A stretch of 64,000 nt of DNA from Aquamicrobium sp. (GCF_023954335.1 NZ_JAMLIE010000003.1:62001-126000), one strand, 5' to 3'. Positions 27,088 to 36,035 are shown, numbered from the stretch's first letter. Numbers and translations are program-made. The notes: generated from the sequence alone by a model not told the origin.

Positions 27088-27813
27088 ATGAAATTGACGG
27101 GCGGCTTCACCAATTACGAGCAGGTCATCGGCGTCCTGATGCTGGACACGCGCTTTCCGCGTCCGCCGGGAGACATCGGGAACGCCGCTTCCTACCGATT
27201 CCCGGTCCGCTACAAGAAGGTGACGGGCGCGACCCCGGACCGCATCATGGGGGTCGAGCCGTCGCCGGAACTGCTCACGCCCTTCATCGAGGCCGCGCGG
27301 GAACTTGAGAAGGACGGCGTGATGGGCATCACGACCAGCTGCGGCTTCCTGGCCCCCTTCCAGAAGGAACTGGCCGCCTCCGTCGGAATACCTGTCTTCA
27401 CCTCGGCGCTGCTGCAGGTGCCGCTGGTGCGCACCATGCTCAATCCGCAAAAGCCCATCGGCGTTTTCACCGAGCGCGCCGAGAACATAAACGAGCGGCA
27501 TTTCAACGGCGCGGGCTGGTCCGCCGGGACGGCGAACGTCCGCGTGAAGGGCATGCGGCACGACGCGGTCTTCCCGAGGGTCTATATCGGCAACAGCCTG
27601 GAGCTGGACACCGACATCCTCGACCGCGAAATGAGCGAGATGACCGAGGAGTTCATGGACGAGCATCCAGATGCCGGCGCGATCGTCCTCGAGTGCACCA
27701 ACATGTGCCCGTTCTCGCATTCGATCGCGCGGATATCGGGATTGCCGGTGTTCGACATCAACACGCTGATCAATACGTTCTACGGCGCCGCGCGCCCGAC
27801 GAAGTTCCTCTGA
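27088..27813 (+). CDS. Aspartate/glutamate racemase family protein (paralog 2)
   Basis: 241 residues from the ATG at 27088, 11 nt after the previous stop. Twin cysteines are Cys85 (TTSCGFLA) and Cys203 (ECTNM). It shares the layout VLMLDTRFPRPPGDIGNA with the genes on both sides, so it arose by tandem duplication. It ends 3 nt from the convergent paralog 3. Confidence 0.82.
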   Translation: MKLTGGFTNYEQVIGVLMLDTRFPRPPGDIGNAASYRFPVRYKKVTGATPDRIMGVEPSPELLTPFIEAARELEKDGVMGITTSCGFLAPFQKELAASVGIPVFTSALLQVPLVRTMLNPQKPIGVFTERAENINERHFNGAGWSAGTANVRVKGMRHDAVFPRVYIGNSLELDTDILDREMSEMTEEFMDEHPDAGAIVLECTNMCPFSHSIARISGLPVFDINTLINTFYGAARPTKFL

Positions 27814-27816
27814 GGA

Positions 27817-28581
27817 TCAGGCGGGCCGGAACGGCGGGGGCAGCGCGCCGCGCATCAGCCATTCGATCAGCCCGACGATGTCGTAGACGGGCAGCCCGAA
27901 CCGCCTGGAGAGCGCGGCTGCGTGCGGCGGCATGTTGGTGCATTCGAGCACCAGGGCGCCGATGTCGCCGTGACGCGTGAGAAGCCGTTCGGCCGCGGCG
28001 AGGATTTCCGCCTCGAGCCTCGGAAAGTCCGGATCCACGCCCGAATCGCCATAGACCCGCCTGAAATGGCTGTCCACGGGCATGCCTTCGACCGGCGTAT
28101 CGACGTCGACGCCGACGGCGGCCAGATGGCGCGCGCCCAGATTCCCGGCATCGAAGGTGAGGATGCCCACGCGCTTGCCGCGCGGCAGCATCGACTTGGC
28201 GAAAGGCACCTGCAACAGGCTGCTCGTCGCCACCGTCACCGGCAGCGCCTCCTGCAATTCGCGCTGGAACAGGGCGAGGAACCCGCAGCTGGTCGATATC
28301 GCGCCGACGCCGAGATCGACCAGTTCGAGGGCGGCGTCGATGAATGGCTGCAGCAGGGCCGGATCCCCCTCCTCCACCACGCGCCGCGGACTGGCTCCCT
28401 TCACCACCTTGAACTGGACCGGGAACGACCAGGTACGCCCGTTGCCGATCTCTCCCGGCAAACGGCGGAAGTGGGTGTCGAGCATCAGTATGCCGACGCC
28501 GAGCTCGGCTACGGTGCCGCGCGGTGCGGCCAGGGGCGATGGTTCCATCATCGCAATCTGGCTGAAGGTTGCGGTTGCCAC
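27817..28581 (-). CDS. Aspartate/glutamate racemase family protein (paralog 3)
   Basis: 254 residues on the opposite strand to paralogs 1 and 2. Twin cysteines are Cys99 (STSCGFLA) and Cys214 (ECTNM). The shared block GVGILMLDTHFRRLPGEIGN is present, with about 20 extra N-terminal residues. An in-frame ATG at codon 11 or 12 is also possible as the start. Convergent with paralog 2 and divergent from the MATE gene. Confidence 0.82.
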   Translation of the reverse strand: MATATFSQIAMMEPSPLAAPRGTVAELGVGILMLDTHFRRLPGEIGNGRTWSFPVQFKVVKGASPRRVVEEGDPALLQPFIDAALELVDLGVGAISTSCGFLALFQRELQEALPVTVATSSLLQVPFAKSMLPRGKRVGILTFDAGNLGARHLAAVGVDVDTPVEGMPVDSHFRRVYGDSGVDPDFPRLEAEILAAAERLLTRHGDIGALVLECTNMPPHAAALSRRFGLPVYDIVGLIEWLMRGALPPPFRPA

Positions 28582-28736
28582 AAGCCCCGATCACGAGGAT
28601 TTCCGCCGAAAGCGCGACCGCCGGCGCCGCTCGGCCCGTCCCGGGAATTTCCGGCGGTTCCCGGGCTTGACCGGCAGGAGATCATCGGGCACGACGAGAG
28701 GGTGCTGGAGTCCGTCACGGGGACAGACAGGAGCAT

Positions 28737-28778
28737 ATGGTGAACACCTTCCCGCATATCCCGAACCGGCGCAGATAG
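28737..28778 (+). CDS. Possible 13-residue leader peptide before MATE gene
   Basis: An ATG with a good CAGGAG site opens a 13-codon frame (MVNTFPHIPNRRR) whose stop is 7 nt before the TTG used as the start of the MATE gene. The TTG has no ribosome site of its own, so coupling is plausible. Too short to be sure. Confidence 0.25.
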   Translation: MVNTFPHIPNRRR

Positions 28779-28785
28779 ACGAATC

Positions 28786-30132
28786 TTGTCCTCCGACGAC
28801 GCCAGCCGGACGCCGCGTCCGTTCCAGGTCGACAACAGGGTCGTCCTCTCCATCGCCCTGCCGATGATGCTCGCCTACATGACGACGCCGATGATCGGCA
28901 TCGTCAATACCGCCGTGATCGGCAGGCTGGGCGATGCGCCCCTGCTCGGCGGGCTGGCCGCCGGCGCGGTGATGTTCGACCTGGTCTTCTTCACCTTCAA
29001 CTTCCTGCGCACCGGCACGACGGGGCTGGTCGCGCAGGCGTTCGGGCGTGGTGACACGCCCGAGGAGCAGGCGGTGTTCTGGCGGGCGTTCGCCATCGCC
29101 TGCGTGGCCGGCCTGCTGCTGGCCGTCGGGGCGCCGCTGGTCGCGCTGGCCGGGGCATATTTCCTCGCCGCCGAGCCCGCGGTGACGGAGGCGATGGCGG
29201 CCTATGTGACGATCCGGCTGCTGTCGACGCCGTTCGCGCTCACCAACTACGCAGTCCTCGGCTACCTGCTCGGGCGCGGGGAGGCCCGCTTCGGCCTCGC
29301 CCTGCAACTCGTCATCAACGTCGCCAACATCGTGCTGTCGATCTCGCTCGGACTGTGGGCGGGCTGGGGCATCGCCGGCGTCGCCTGGGCCGCCGTCGTC
29401 GCCGAGGGGCTCGCCGCCGCCACAAGCCTTCTGCTGCTCGTCCTGCGCTTTCGTGGCCTTCCGCCGCTCGCCGCGGGCGCGCTGCGCAACGTCGCGGCGC
29501 TGAAGGTGATGTTCGCGATCAACCGCGATATCATGATCCGGTCCTTCGTGCTGTTGGGAGCCTTCGCGCTGGTGGCCCGGCAGGGCGCCCAGCTCGGCAC
29601 GCTGACGCTGGCGGCGAACGCCGTGCTGCTGAACTTCTTCGTCCTTGCCGGTTATTTCCTCGACGGTTTCGCGGCGGCCGCCGAACAGCTCGCCGGCCGC
29701 GCCATAGGCGCGCGCCACCGCGCCGCCTTCGTCAGGGCGGTGAAGCTCGCGGCGATCTGGGGCTTTGCCGTCTCGACCCTTTTGACGGGCCTGTTCCTCG
29801 TCAGGGGCGACCTGCTGATCGCGGCTATGACCACCTCGCCCGACGTGCGCGACCTGGCGGCGGCCTACCTGCCATGGGCGGCGTTCACCGCCGTCAGCGG
29901 CGTGCTCGCCTTCCAGATGGACGGGGTGTTCATCGGCGCGACATGGTCGCGCGACCTGCGCAACATGATGCTCGCCTCCTTCGCCGTCTTCATCGCCGCG
30001 CTGGCGCTTCTGGTGCCCGCATTCGGCAATGCCGGCCTGTGGGGCGCGCTGCACCTGTTTCTGCTCGCGCGGGGGCTCAGCCTCGCGGCCCTCCTGCCGA
30101 AACGCACGCGAGCGGCATTCGCGGAAGCGTGA
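28786..30132 (+). CDS. MATE-family efflux transporter
   Basis: 448 residues with about 12 membrane segments, DinF-like branch. The N-terminus reads VDNRVVLSIALPMMLAYMTT, and MatE blocks GLVAQAFGRGD and FDGFAAAAEQLAGRAIGAR are present. It exports organic cations or metabolites against Na+ or H+. Position between the racemase genes and the ThDP enzyme suggests export of a pathway intermediate or toxic analogue, but this is inference. The TTG start at 28786 is uncertain; no close alternative with a better site was seen. Confidence 0.85.
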   Translation: MSSDDASRTPRPFQVDNRVVLSIALPMMLAYMTTPMIGIVNTAVIGRLGDAPLLGGLAAGAVMFDLVFFTFNFLRTGTTGLVAQAFGRGDTPEEQAVFWRAFAIACVAGLLLAVGAPLVALAGAYFLAAEPAVTEAMAAYVTIRLLSTPFALTNYAVLGYLLGRGEARFGLALQLVINVANIVLSISLGLWAGWGIAGVAWAAVVAEGLAAATSLLLLVLRFRGLPPLAAGALRNVAALKVMFAINRDIMIRSFVLLGAFALVARQGAQLGTLTLAANAVLLNFFVLAGYFLDGFAAAAEQLAGRAIGARHRAAFVRAVKLAAIWGFAVSTLLTGLFLVRGDLLIAAMTTSPDVRDLAAAYLPWAAFTAVSGVLAFQMDGVFIGATWSRDLRNMMLASFAVFIAALALLVPAFGNAGLWGALHLFLLARGLSLAALLPKRTRAAFAEA

Positions 30133-30153
30133 TCGAGAGGGCGCAGGCCGGCC

Positions 30154-31893
30154 TCAACTGTAGTAGGGGAGGTTCCGTTCCTTGGCGACCCGCACCCATG
30201 CCGGGACGAAGGGGATGATCTTGTCCTGCGAGGGCACCATGATCTCGATGAAGTCCGCACCCTGGTGCTCGATCGCGCTCTTCAGGATCGTCTCTATCTC
30301 GTCTTCGCAGGTGATCCGGGCCGTGCGGAAGCCAAAACCCTCGGCGACCTTGAGATAGTCGACGGCGCCGAAATCGGTGGTCCAGGGGACGTCGACATCG
30401 TCGAGCAGCACCGCCTCGCCGCGAATCCAGCCATAAGTGTCGTTGCGGGTCAGGATCACCGTGACGTTCTTTCCGCTGCGGCGGATGGTTTCGAAATCCC
30501 CCAGCACGAAAGCCAGCGATCCGTCGCCGGTGAAGGAGATCACCGGGCCGTCATTGGCGAAGGACGCGCCAATGCCGGCCGGCACCGAATAGCCCAGCGA
30601 GCCCATCGAATAGTTGGTGATGTAGCGCCGCCCGGCCGTTCTCAGCGTCAGCAGCGCCGACGGGAAGATGGCGCTGACCCCCGGCTCGGCCGTGACGACG
30701 GCCTCGTCGGGCAGCAGCCTGTCCAGCACCTGCGTCAGCTTCACCGGCGAGACGACGCCGTCGGGCATCGGGATGTTCGAGTTGAACACTGCATCGAGCG
30801 CGGTACGCTTCATGGGATTGAGATCGACGGGCTCGCGCTTCAGCTTCGGATGCTCCCGTTCGATCAGCTCGATCATATATTCGAGGCTGGCCCGCGCGTC
30901 GCCGACCATTCCCACCTTGAGCGGGAAATTGTTGCCGACATGGGCCTCGGCGATGTCGAGATGCAGGAAGGTCTTTCCGGCCGGATCGCCGTAGAGCTTC
31001 CAGTGATCCGTGCCGCTGGAATCGGTGTTGGTGCCGACGAAGAACACTGTGTCGGCCTCATAGACATAGCGGTTGGAATGTTCCATGCCGCCGCGCGCGC
31101 CGATCACCCTGAGCGACAGCGGATGGGTTTCCGGGATCGTGCCCTTTCCAGGCGTCGTGGTGCCGACGGGGATCTGCAGCAGCTCGGCCAGTTTCTGGAC
31201 GACGTCCGAAGCCTGCGAGATCAGCGCGCCTTGCCCGCAGACGATGACCGGCTTCTTCGCGGCAAGCAGTATGTCGATGGCCTTGCGGATCCTGCCGTGG
31301 TCGGCCACCGGACGGTGCGCGGGATAGACCTGGTAGTCGGGATCGGCATAGAGGTCGGAAATCTCCGCCTCGTCATGGAATATGTTGATCGGCACGCGGA
31401 TGTGGACCGGGCCCGGCTTGCCGGAGGTGGCGACGCGGAAGGCGCGGCGCATCAGGAACGGAATCTCCTTCACATTGGTCAGAACGAAGGATTCCTTGCA
31501 GATGCTGGCATAGAGGGCGGTCTGGTCGACCCCGGTGAGCCCGTGCTTCTTGTCCTGGTTGATCGGGATGTCGGAGCTGAAATAGATGACCGGCACCGAG
31601 CTGAGATAGGCTTCGGTGATGCCGGGCGAGCAATGCGTGACGCCGGGGCTGGGCGCTTCGAGCACACTGGGGCGGCCGGTGATCTTGGCATAGGCCTCCG
31701 CCGCGAACGAGGCCGTGCGCTCGTCGCGCGTCAGGATATACTCGATATCCGAATTCTCTTGCCAATGCTTGTACCAGCCGATCGTCGTCTCGCCCGGCAG
31801 GCCGAAGACATGCCGCACGCCATGAAGCTCCAGCATCTTCAGGATCACCTGCGCGCCGTTCATGGTGGTCAAGCTGGTGTTCGTCCCTGTCAC
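30154..31893 (-). CDS. Thiamine-diphosphate-dependent enzyme (acetolactate-synthase-like)
   Basis: 579 residues with all three ThDP domains. The catalytic Glu35 is in FGLPGETTI, and the ThDP/Mg motif starts GDGSLAFVLGDFE and ends at RNDTYG. The family includes acetolactate synthase, glyoxylate carboligase, sulfoacetaldehyde acetyltransferase and 2-oxoacid decarboxylases. There is no regulatory subunit gene nearby, which argues against isoleucine/valine synthesis. Probably acts on a 2-oxoacid produced by neighbouring oxidases. Confidence 0.82.
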   Translation of the reverse strand: MTGTNTSLTTMNGAQVILKMLELHGVRHVFGLPGETTIGWYKHWQENSDIEYILTRDERTASFAAEAYAKITGRPSVLEAPSPGVTHCSPGITEAYLSSVPVIYFSSDIPINQDKKHGLTGVDQTALYASICKESFVLTNVKEIPFLMRRAFRVATSGKPGPVHIRVPINIFHDEAEISDLYADPDYQVYPAHRPVADHGRIRKAIDILLAAKKPVIVCGQGALISQASDVVQKLAELLQIPVGTTTPGKGTIPETHPLSLRVIGARGGMEHSNRYVYEADTVFFVGTNTDSSGTDHWKLYGDPAGKTFLHLDIAEAHVGNNFPLKVGMVGDARASLEYMIELIEREHPKLKREPVDLNPMKRTALDAVFNSNIPMPDGVVSPVKLTQVLDRLLPDEAVVTAEPGVSAIFPSALLTLRTAGRRYITNYSMGSLGYSVPAGIGASFANDGPVISFTGDGSLAFVLGDFETIRRSGKNVTVILTRNDTYGWIRGEAVLLDDVDVPWTTDFGAVDYLKVAEGFGFRTARITCEDEIETILKSAIEHQGADFIEIMVPSQDKIIPFVPAWVRVAKERNLPYYS

Positions 31894-32104
31894 GATAGAT
31901 TCCCGTCAAGAGCGCCAAACTGAATGCTTACCTGAATACAGCACTACACGCAGCCCGGTGGCGGTTCAATGGCTTTCCGGCCGCCCGCCGGAGAAAACGG
32001 TGCTGAGCGCGCGGAATGGTTGCAAGGCGCGCCGAAACGGAGTTGCGAATCTCATCCCCGGCGTGATTGTGATCGACAGGGGAAAGGGGAGCGATGATAA
32101 TCCG

Positions 32105-33262
32105 ATGATGCATTCGCCACGCCACACCAGAGCGGTCGTCGTCGGAGCCGGGATCGTCGGTGCTTCCGCCGCCTTCCATCTCTCCCGGGCGGGTGCGGAC
32201 GTCATCGTGCTGGAGGGTGAGGCACCGGCCGCTGGCGCCACCGGCGCCTCCGACGGCGCGATCTGCGTCTCCACCAAGCGGCCGGGCCCGATGATGGCGG
32301 TGGCGCGGAAGGCAAGGGCGTTCTACGAGACGCTGGCGCGCGAGGGGACGTTTTCCGGCCTCTATCATCCCCGCCCGAACTTCCTGATCGCGCGCGGCGA
32401 CGAGGAGATGGAACTCGTCGCCAGACATACGCAGGACCTGCGGGACGCGGGCGAGGACGCCAAGCTGCTGACGGCGCGGGAACTGCACGATCTGGTGCCC
32501 GCGCTCGGGTCGAGCATCGCCGGCGGCACGCTCGTCCATGGCGACGGCCACGCCCTCGGCTACGAGATCACGCACCGCCTGCTGCAACTCTCCGGCGCGA
32601 CGGTGCACCGGAACAGGCCCGCGCTGGCGATCGAAACGCGCAATGGAAGGGCGACGGGCGTGAGGACCGCCGAGGGCGTGGTCGAGGCGGACCGCATCGT
32701 CGTCGCGGCGGGCCTCGAATGCCGCTCCCTCCTTCCCATCGCCGCGCTGCTGCCGCGCAAGGGCCAGATCATCATCACCGACCGGCTGGTCGCATCCGGC
32801 CCTGCCCTGCCGGGGCATATCATCTCGGCGAGCTACCTCGCGGCCAAGCGCGCGGTGCGCCTCGACAAGCCGCATATCGGACTGGTGCTCGACCCGCTGA
32901 TGACCGGGCAATTGCTGATCGGCGGCAGCCGCGAGACCGGCAACGACGACAGGCGGACGGATGCCGAGGTGATCTCCGCCATCCTGCGCGAGGCGATCGA
33001 TCTCTATCCCGCCGTCGAGCACTGCCTCGTCATCCGGACCTTCGCGGGCATCCGCACGGCCACCATCGACGGCCTGCCCATCATCGGGCCGTTTCCGGCG
33101 CTGGAAGGGGTGATCGTCGCGACGGGTTTCGAAGGGGACGGCATCTGCCTGGGGCCCCTGATGGGCATGGCTGTGGCGGAGCTCGCGCTCGGCCGGCCGC
33201 CTCCGCTCGACCTCGACATGTTTTCACCGGCGCGGCTGGACAACGGCGGGGTCGCGGCATGA
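32105..33262 (+). CDS. FAD-dependent oxidoreductase, beta subunit of heterotrimeric amine dehydrogenase
   Basis: 385 residues from the ATG at 32105 (a second ATG follows at once). The DAO-fold start is AVVVGAGIVGASAAFHLSRA and the C-terminus reads GIRTATIDGLPIIGPFPALE. It resembles the DAO-type subunit of hydrogen cyanide synthase, opine oxidase and D-hydroxyproline dehydrogenase complexes. The next gene begins inside its stop (ATGA), encoding a small 2Fe-2S protein. The substrate is probably an imino or opine-like amino acid. Confidence 0.82.
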   Translation: MMHSPRHTRAVVVGAGIVGASAAFHLSRAGADVIVLEGEAPAAGATGASDGAICVSTKRPGPMMAVARKARAFYETLAREGTFSGLYHPRPNFLIARGDEEMELVARHTQDLRDAGEDAKLLTARELHDLVPALGSSIAGGTLVHGDGHALGYEITHRLLQLSGATVHRNRPALAIETRNGRATGVRTAEGVVEADRIVVAAGLECRSLLPIAALLPRKGQIIITDRLVASGPALPGHIISASYLAAKRAVRLDKPHIGLVLDPLMTGQLLIGGSRETGNDDRRTDAEVISAILREAIDLYPAVEHCLVIRTFAGIRTATIDGLPIIGPFPALEGVIVATGFEGDGICLGPLMGMAVAELALGRPPPLDLDMFSPARLDNGGVAA

Positions 33263-33528
33263 GCGCGTTCCTGTGGTGCGATCGCACGATCGAGTTCGGC
33301 AAGGGCGAGACGGTCGCGGCCGCCCTGCTTCGCGCCGGCATCCGCGAGCTCGGCCAGCCGACGGCCGGCCCGGCGCGGGCGCGGGTCTTCTGCGGCATCG
33401 GCGCATGCCAGGCCTGTCTGGTCAGAAGCCGGGACGGCGCGATCCTGGAGGCATGCATCACGCCCGCCCGCGCCGGCATGGAATTGTCGCCGGTGCTGTC
33501 GTGGAAGAAGGACGGCGGCGATGCCTGA
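33259..33528 (+). CDS. (2Fe-2S)-binding small subunit of amine dehydrogenase
   Basis: 89 residues, ferredoxin fold. Cysteine ligands are Cys45, Cys50, Cys53 and Cys66 (FCGIGACQACLV, then EACIT). It would carry electrons between the two flavin subunits. It overlaps the previous gene by 4 nt and the next by 8 nt, so all three are translated together. Confidence 0.85.
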   Translation: MSAFLWCDRTIEFGKGETVAAALLRAGIRELGQPTAGPARARVFCGIGACQACLVRSRDGAILEACITPARAGMELSPVLSWKKDGGDA

Positions 33529-34825
33529 ACGGCCCCTTATCGTTGTCTGCGGCGGCGGGCCCGCCGGCGTCAGCGCGGCGGTGACGCTGGCGGGCGCCGG
33601 GGCGGATGTGCTACTGGTCGAGCAGCGGGATCGCCTCGGCGGCGCGGTCCACCGGCAACCGGCGAACGAGGACGTGCCGCCGGTGTGGCGGCCCAAGCGC
33701 CACCGGCGCGCCTGGCAACGCCTTGCCGGGGAACTGGCGGACCTCGGCGAGCGCGTCACGGTCGCCTCGTCGACGGTGTTCGCCGGGATCGACGGCCACG
33801 GCTTCATGCTTCTCGACGACCGGGCCAAAGGCGAGGTGCTCGCCGTGAAGCCGCAGGGAGCGGTGCTGGCGCTGGGCGGCATCGAACGCGTCGTTCCCTT
33901 TCCGGGCTGGGAGCTTCCCGGCGTGATGACGGCGGGGGGCATGCAGGTGCTGCTGAAGGAGAGCGGCAGGCCGCCATCGGGCAGGACGCTGATCGCCGGC
34001 TCCGGCCCGCTGCTGCTCGCCCTGGCGGCGCAGCTTTGCGCCTCGGGTCGCCCGCCGGTCGCCGTGCTGGAGAAAGGCAGGCCCTTCGCCAGGATCGCCG
34101 CCGGGTCGCGCCTGCTCCTGTCGCCGCCGCATGTGCTTGAGGCGCTTTCCTATGCGAGGCGCATCGCGGCTGCCCGCGTGCCCTATCTGACCGGGGCGCA
34201 GGTGGTGCGCGCGGTGGAGGAGGAGGGCGGGCTGAGGGTGACGGTCGCCCGGGGCGCGGGCGAGACGGCCTATGCCGTCGATACCCTCGTCGTCCATGAC
34301 GGCGTGGCGACGGATCGCGACCGGACGGACGGCTTCGAGGCGCCCTATCCGATCATGGGGGCGGGTGACCAACGCGAGGTGCTGGGCGCCGATGCGGCCG
34401 TGCTCGACGGGCGGCGGGCCGCCGTCGCGCTCGCGCGGTCGCTGGGCCTGCGCGCCGACGGCGACGCAGCGCCGCGCGGGCTGGACTCCGCCCGGCGGGT
34501 CCAGGCCGATCTGGCTGCGCTGTTTGCCTCGCCGCGCCGTCCGCTGCCGGCGGAAACGATGCTGTGCCGCTGCGAGGGACGGCGGGTCGCCGACCTGCCG
34601 CCCGGCGTTTCCGCGCGCGAGGCGAAGCTCGTCGCGCGTTTCGGCATGGGCAGATGCCAGGGCCGGTTCTGCGCCGCCAACGCCGCCGACATCGCCGGCG
34701 CAGTCCCCTCCCCCGGCGATTTCCGGCCGCGGATCGCCCGCTGGCCGACGAGGCCGCTTTCCGTCGGGGCGCTCGCGCGCCTGCGCTACCTCCCTTCCGG
34801 CGACAAGGGAGAACCAGACGAATGA
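33521..34825 (+). CDS. NAD(P)/FAD-binding alpha subunit of amine dehydrogenase (HcnB/OoxA-like)
   Basis: 434 residues. It begins with a dinucleotide fold (IVVCGGGPAGVSAAVTLAGA) and has a second (GRTLIAGSGPLLLALAAQL). The C-terminus has a BFD-like Fe-S site with cysteines in MLCRCEG and GRCQGRFC. Together with the DAO subunit and the small ferredoxin it matches heterotrimeric dehydrogenases such as hydroxyproline or opine dehydrogenase. Its end lies directly beside an IS5 remnant. Confidence 0.83.
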   Translation: MPERPLIVVCGGGPAGVSAAVTLAGAGADVLLVEQRDRLGGAVHRQPANEDVPPVWRPKRHRRAWQRLAGELADLGERVTVASSTVFAGIDGHGFMLLDDRAKGEVLAVKPQGAVLALGGIERVVPFPGWELPGVMTAGGMQVLLKESGRPPSGRTLIAGSGPLLLALAAQLCASGRPPVAVLEKGRPFARIAAGSRLLLSPPHVLEALSYARRIAAARVPYLTGAQVVRAVEEEGGLRVTVARGAGETAYAVDTLVVHDGVATDRDRTDGFEAPYPIMGAGDQREVLGADAAVLDGRRAAVALARSLGLRADGDAAPRGLDSARRVQADLAALFASPRRPLPAETMLCRCEGRRVADLPPGVSAREAKLVARFGMGRCQGRFCAANAADIAGAVPSPGDFRPRIARWPTRPLSVGALARLRYLPSGDKGEPDE

Positions 34826-34851
34826 GCAGGAGACGGAGGTCGGGATGGGCG

Positions 34852-34983
34852 ATGCCAAGGCGTCGAGCGTTTCTTCAGCAAACTCAAGCACTTCCTGGCC
34901 CTCGTCGCCCGCTATGACAACCGAGACGACAACGTCCTCGCATCCGTCCAGTTCGCTTCAATCCGCATGTGGTTGCGAAGCTA
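34852..34983 (+). pseudogene. C-terminal fragment of an IS5-family transposase
   Basis: The frame reads VERFFSKLKHFLALVARYDN, then QFASIRMWLRS and a stop, the typical end of one IS5 transposase subgroup, with the catalytic Glu in VERFFSKLKHF. The rest of the element is missing. It lies at the junction between the intact catabolic region and the decayed one. It looks like a different IS5 subgroup from the fragment at 16.4 kb. Confidence 0.6.
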
Positions 34984-36006
34984 AGAGTCGGTCACCTGGA
35001 CAAGAAAGTCGAAGTCGCATCCCGCCGGTGCCTGCATGACCGATCTTTCGTAGAGCGCCTGATAGCCGCGGGTTGCGACCTTCGTCCTGGCGAACCCTTC
35101 CAGGCGACGCAAGATCTCGTTCAGCCGCTCGTCCGGAATCCGGATCCCCAGGCGACCGCCGATGGCCGCAAGATGCATGATGCAGTTGGTCGAGCCGCCG
35201 ATCGCGGCCGTCACCCGGAAAGCATTCTCGATCGACTCGCGCGTTATCACCTAGGATGGAAGGATCGGCTTTCGCGTGAGCTCCGCGGCCAGGCGGCCGC
35301 TTTCCTCGGCGGCGACGAGGCGTTCGGCATTCACGGCCGGTATGGTCGCCGAGCCCGGAATCATCATTCCCAAGGTCTCGGCGATGCACGCCATGGTGCT
35401 GGCGGTGCCCATGACCGCGCAGGTCCCGGTCGTCACGACGAGGCGGCTCTCGACCTGGTCGATCTCCCCGGCATCGATGTCGCCGGCGCGATAGCGCGAC
35501 CAGAACAGACGGCAATCCGTGCATGCTCCCAGCCGCGCGCCTTTGTGCCGTCCTGTCGACATCGGTCCTGTCACCAGTTGCACCGCCGGAATGCCGGCCG
35601 ACACGGCGGCCATGATCTGCGCCGGAACCGTGTTGTCGCACCCTCCGATCAGCACGACGGCGTCCATGGGCTGGGCACGCACCATTTCCTCGGTGTCCAT
35701 GGCCATCAGATTGCGGAACATCAGTCCGGTGGGCTGGAGGAAGATGTCGCTCAGGGAAACCGTCGGGAAGGGAACCGGCAACGCGCCGGCGGCGATCACA
35801 CCGCGAGACACGGCCGCGACCAGCTCGGGCATGGCGCGGTGGCAGTTGTTGAACCCGGAGCCGGTCTCGGCGATGCCGACGACGGGTCTGTTCAGCATCT
35901 CGTCGGAAATGCCGACGGAACGGGCGAAAGCCCGGCGCAGATACCGGGCAAAGTCGCGATCTCCAAAGTTGGCCAATCCGCGGTCGAATCCTTGAGGCCC
36001 AGGCAT
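34981..36006 (-). pseudogene. IlvD/Edd-family dehydratase with in-frame stop and lost 3' end
   Basis: From the ATG at 36006 the frame encodes the N-terminal part of an IlvD/Edd dehydratase: VGIAETGSGFNNCHRAMPEL, VVLIGGCDNTVPAQIMAAV, ARLGACTDCRLFW and TCAVMGTASTMAC, where cysteines would bind the Fe-S cluster. A TAG at 35251-35253 interrupts the same frame, and homology resumes at once (VITRESIENAFRVTAAIGGS). The coding match then ends near 34990, so about 40 percent of the ~570-residue family length is missing. Relatives dehydrate sugar acids or dihydroxy acids. Confidence 0.8.
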
Positions 36007-36035
36007 CCCGACTTCCTTCCTGTCTTGCTATCCCG

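Noticed and set aside
30154..31893. ilvB (acetolactate synthase for branched-chain amino acids)
   Set aside because: No ilvN or ilvC neighbour and a catabolic setting; a specific symbol cannot be supported.
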